Source of the DNA: Pseudomonadota bacterium
GTDB lineage: Bacteria; Pseudomonadota; Gammaproteobacteria; Steroidobacterales; Steroidobacteraceae
DNA length: 64,000 bases
Direction of reading: 5' to 3'
Assembly: GCA_021851405.1 (NCBI GenBank)
Contig: JAJZDW010000008.1
Coordinates: 1-64,000 of the forward strand
This document shows, in pieces, positions 62,807-64,000 of this stretch. Numbering within the stretch: the first letter of the stretch is position 1; each line of letters begins with the position of its first letter. A model generated the notes under the pieces. The model was not told the DNA's origin. It was given only the letters and a program-made list of their open reading frames with translations, and did no database searches. Made by a program: the position numbers and the translations under genes.

Positions 62807-63723
62807 GCGGCACGGTGCTGCGCTCGCTGCTGTTCGTGCCGGGCGACAGTGAGCGCAAACTGACCAAGGGACTCGCCAGCGGCGCCGATGCGCTCATCGT
62901 CGATCTCGAGGACTCGGTGGCCCCGGAGCGGCTCGGGTTCGCGCGCGGGCTGGTGCTCGAGTTTCTGCAGGCCCACGCGGCGAGCGCCGCGGCGCAGCTG
63001 TGGGTGCGGGTCAACTCACTGGCCAGCGGACGGCTCTACGAGGATGCCACGGCGGTGCTCTCGGCGCGCCCGGCCGGACTGGTGCTGCCGAAGGTGGACC
63101 GCTACGCGGACATCGAGCGCATCGCCCTCACGCTCGAGGCAATCGAGGCGGGCAACGGCCTGGCGGTCGGCAGCACCGCGCTGCTGGTGATCGGGACCGA
63201 GACGCCGGCCGGACTGCTCGCGCTGCCGTCCTACCCGCAGGCCGCGGCAGTGCATCGCGCGTCGGCGCGGCGCCTCGCCGGGCTCACCTGGGGGATGGAG
63301 GATCTCTCGGCGGCCCTCGGCGCGCGCGTGCGGTCCAACCCGGACGGGACGTTGCGGCCGGTGTTTGAGCAGGCCCGCACGACGTGCCTGCTCGCGGCCG
63401 CCGCGCTCGGGATTGCGGCCATCGATGGGGTGTTCGTCGATTTTCGCGAGAGCGACGGATTGCGCCGGGAGGCCGAGCTCGCCCGCGGGGACGGCTTCAG
63501 CGGCAAACTCGCCATCCATCCGGCGCAGGTCCCGGTGATCAACGCGGTGTTCACCCCGAGTGCGCACGAGCTCGACTGGGCGCGGCGGGTGGTGGCGGCG
63601 TTCGAGGCGGCCGGCGGCGCCGGCGTCACGGCGCTCGACGGTGAGATGATCGACCGGCCGCACTGGCTGCTCGCGCGGCGTATCCTCGCCAGCGAGGCGG
63701 CCGCCGAGCCGCAGGGCACGTAA
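62803..63723 (+). CDS. HpcH/HpaI aldolase / CitE-like acyl-CoA lyase
   Basis: A 306 aa TIM-barrel lyase of the CitE family. RSLLFVPGDSERKLTKGLASGADALIVDLEDSV is the characteristic start (VPGDSERK, DLEDSV with the metal Asp), followed by WVRVN, LVLPKV, IGTETPAGLLAL with the metal Glu, and GKLAIHPAQVPVIN. Relatives cleave citramalyl-CoA, malyl-CoA or beta-methylmalyl-CoA. Coupled start (ATGA) with the MaoC gene; followed after 12 bp by a small conserved gene that is probably co-transcribed. Confidence 0.9.
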   Translation: MSGTVLRSLLFVPGDSERKLTKGLASGADALIVDLEDSVAPERLGFARGLVLEFLQAHAASAAAQLWVRVNSLASGRLYEDATAVLSARPAGLVLPKVDRYADIERIALTLEAIEAGNGLAVGSTALLVIGTETPAGLLALPSYPQAAAVHRASARRLAGLTWGMEDLSAALGARVRSNPDGTLRPVFEQARTTCLLAAAALGIAAIDGVFVDFRESDGLRREAELARGDGFSGKLAIHPAQVPVINAVFTPSAHELDWARRVVAAFEAAGGAGVTALDGEMIDRPHWLLARRILASEAAAEPQGT

Positions 63724-63735
63724 GGAGAGGTCCGC

Positions 63736-64000
63736 ATGAAGCTGAGAATCAAGGGCAATGCTCTGCGGGCGCGCCTGACGCAGGGGGAGATCCGCGCGTT
63801 CGCGGCCACCGGTCAGGTCGAGGAGCGCACCGAGTTTCCGGGCGGCACGGCGCTGATCTATCGGGTGCGACAGGTCGAACAAATCAACGATATTTCAGTG
63901 AGATATGACGGGAATCTCATTGAATTTCAGATTCCCGCGGCGCTCGCCGAGCGCTGGTGCACCACGGACCTGGTGACGCTGCAGGCGGCCCCGGCCCTCC
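63736..64000 (+). CDS. Small conserved protein, 3' end beyond the window
   Basis: The first 88 codons of a gene running off the window edge. AGGAGAGG at 63723-63730 precedes ATG 63736. The N-terminus KLRIKGNALRARLTQGEI is basic and amphipathic, then EERTEFPGGTALIYRV and ISVRYDGNLIEFQIP give beta-strand-like segments. It resembles a family of small proteins of unknown function that I recognise only by its start (often called DUF7009). No signal peptide or membrane helix is seen. Codon use around IEFQIP is less GC-rich than in neighbours. Confidence 0.7.
   Translation, partial: MKLRIKGNALRARLTQGEIRAFAATGQVEERTEFPGGTALIYRVRQVEQINDISVRYDGNLIEFQIPAALAERWCTTDLVTLQAAPAL

Noticed and set aside
1-64000. 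Mobile elements, CRISPR arrays, phage genes, tRNAs or a secretion or defence system.
   Set aside because: I found no transposase, integrase, direct repeat array, tRNA-like cloverleaf, or known defence protein. The window reads as ordinary core and catabolic chromosome.

Overview
The window is bacterial chromosome from a high-GC Gammaproteobacterium. Genes are densely packed, many overlap by ATGA, and third codon positions are strongly G/C. Several families point to Gammaproteobacteria: a complete aminoarabinose (Arn) lipid A modification set, a PsrA-like regulator, CysB, a fused CysNC and a CysI/DUF934 pair. Together with tandem S10 peptidases and an M61 peptidase, the set resembles Xanthomonadales, Nevskiales or Steroidobacterales-type lineages. 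That placement is inference. I see no tRNA, rRNA, CRISPR array, insertion sequence or phage gene.

Layout. 0.1-7.1 kb: a DUF1499 membrane protein and three exported peptidases (M61 with PDZ, two S10 paralogues). 7.6-12.4 kb: an FAH-family hydrolase, a PaaJ/PcaF-type thiolase, an AcuI-type reductase and the lipid II flippase MurJ. 12.5-21.5 kb: an outer-membrane barrel, then a rearranged arn operon. ArnA is split into separate dehydrogenase and formyltransferase genes, there is one EmrE-like flippase subunit, and a quinone oxidoreductase gene overlaps arnD. 21.5-23.9 kb: an Lrp-type regulator divergent from alanine dehydrogenase, and a YceI protein. 24.0-27.6 kb: sulfate activation (cysQ, cysD, cysNC). 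27.7-34.2 kb: fatty acid beta-oxidation, with two multifunctional enzymes of opposite domain order, a PsrA-like TetR regulator between them, and a thiolase. 34.4-36.8 kb: a class V aminotransferase, a decayed amino acid permease and a second Lrp regulator. 36.9-40.3 kb: a fused branched-chain oxoacid dehydrogenase E1 and its E2. 40.4-41.1 kb: a lone Rieske subunit. 41.1-48.6 kb: PaaX and the aerobic phenylacetate operon paaABCDEGZ. 48.8-54.3 kb: an M50 protease, WrbA, a membrane-tethered TAXI protein, a PadR/HAAS-PspC pair and a CarS-like enzyme. 54.3-62.2 kb: sulfate reduction and cysteine synthesis (cysK, cysG, cysH, cysB, DUF934, cysI) with malQ inside. 62.4-64 kb: a MaoC hydratase, a CitE-like lyase and the start of a small conserved protein.

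Metabolically the window joins catabolism of peptides, alanine, branched-chain amino acids, fatty acids and phenylacetate, all ending in acyl-CoA and thiolase steps, with nearly the whole route from sulfate to cysteine. The Arn set would give polymyxin-type envelope charge modification.

No wholly new system is obvious. The strongest unexplained signals are: a matching promoter-like block only 7-9 nt before the start codons of cysI and cysH (possibly leaderless mRNAs); a recurring class of strong hairpins just after stop codons without a U-tract; the reorganised Arn locus; and several clean palindromes next to Lrp, PsrA, PaaX and PadR-type regulator genes.
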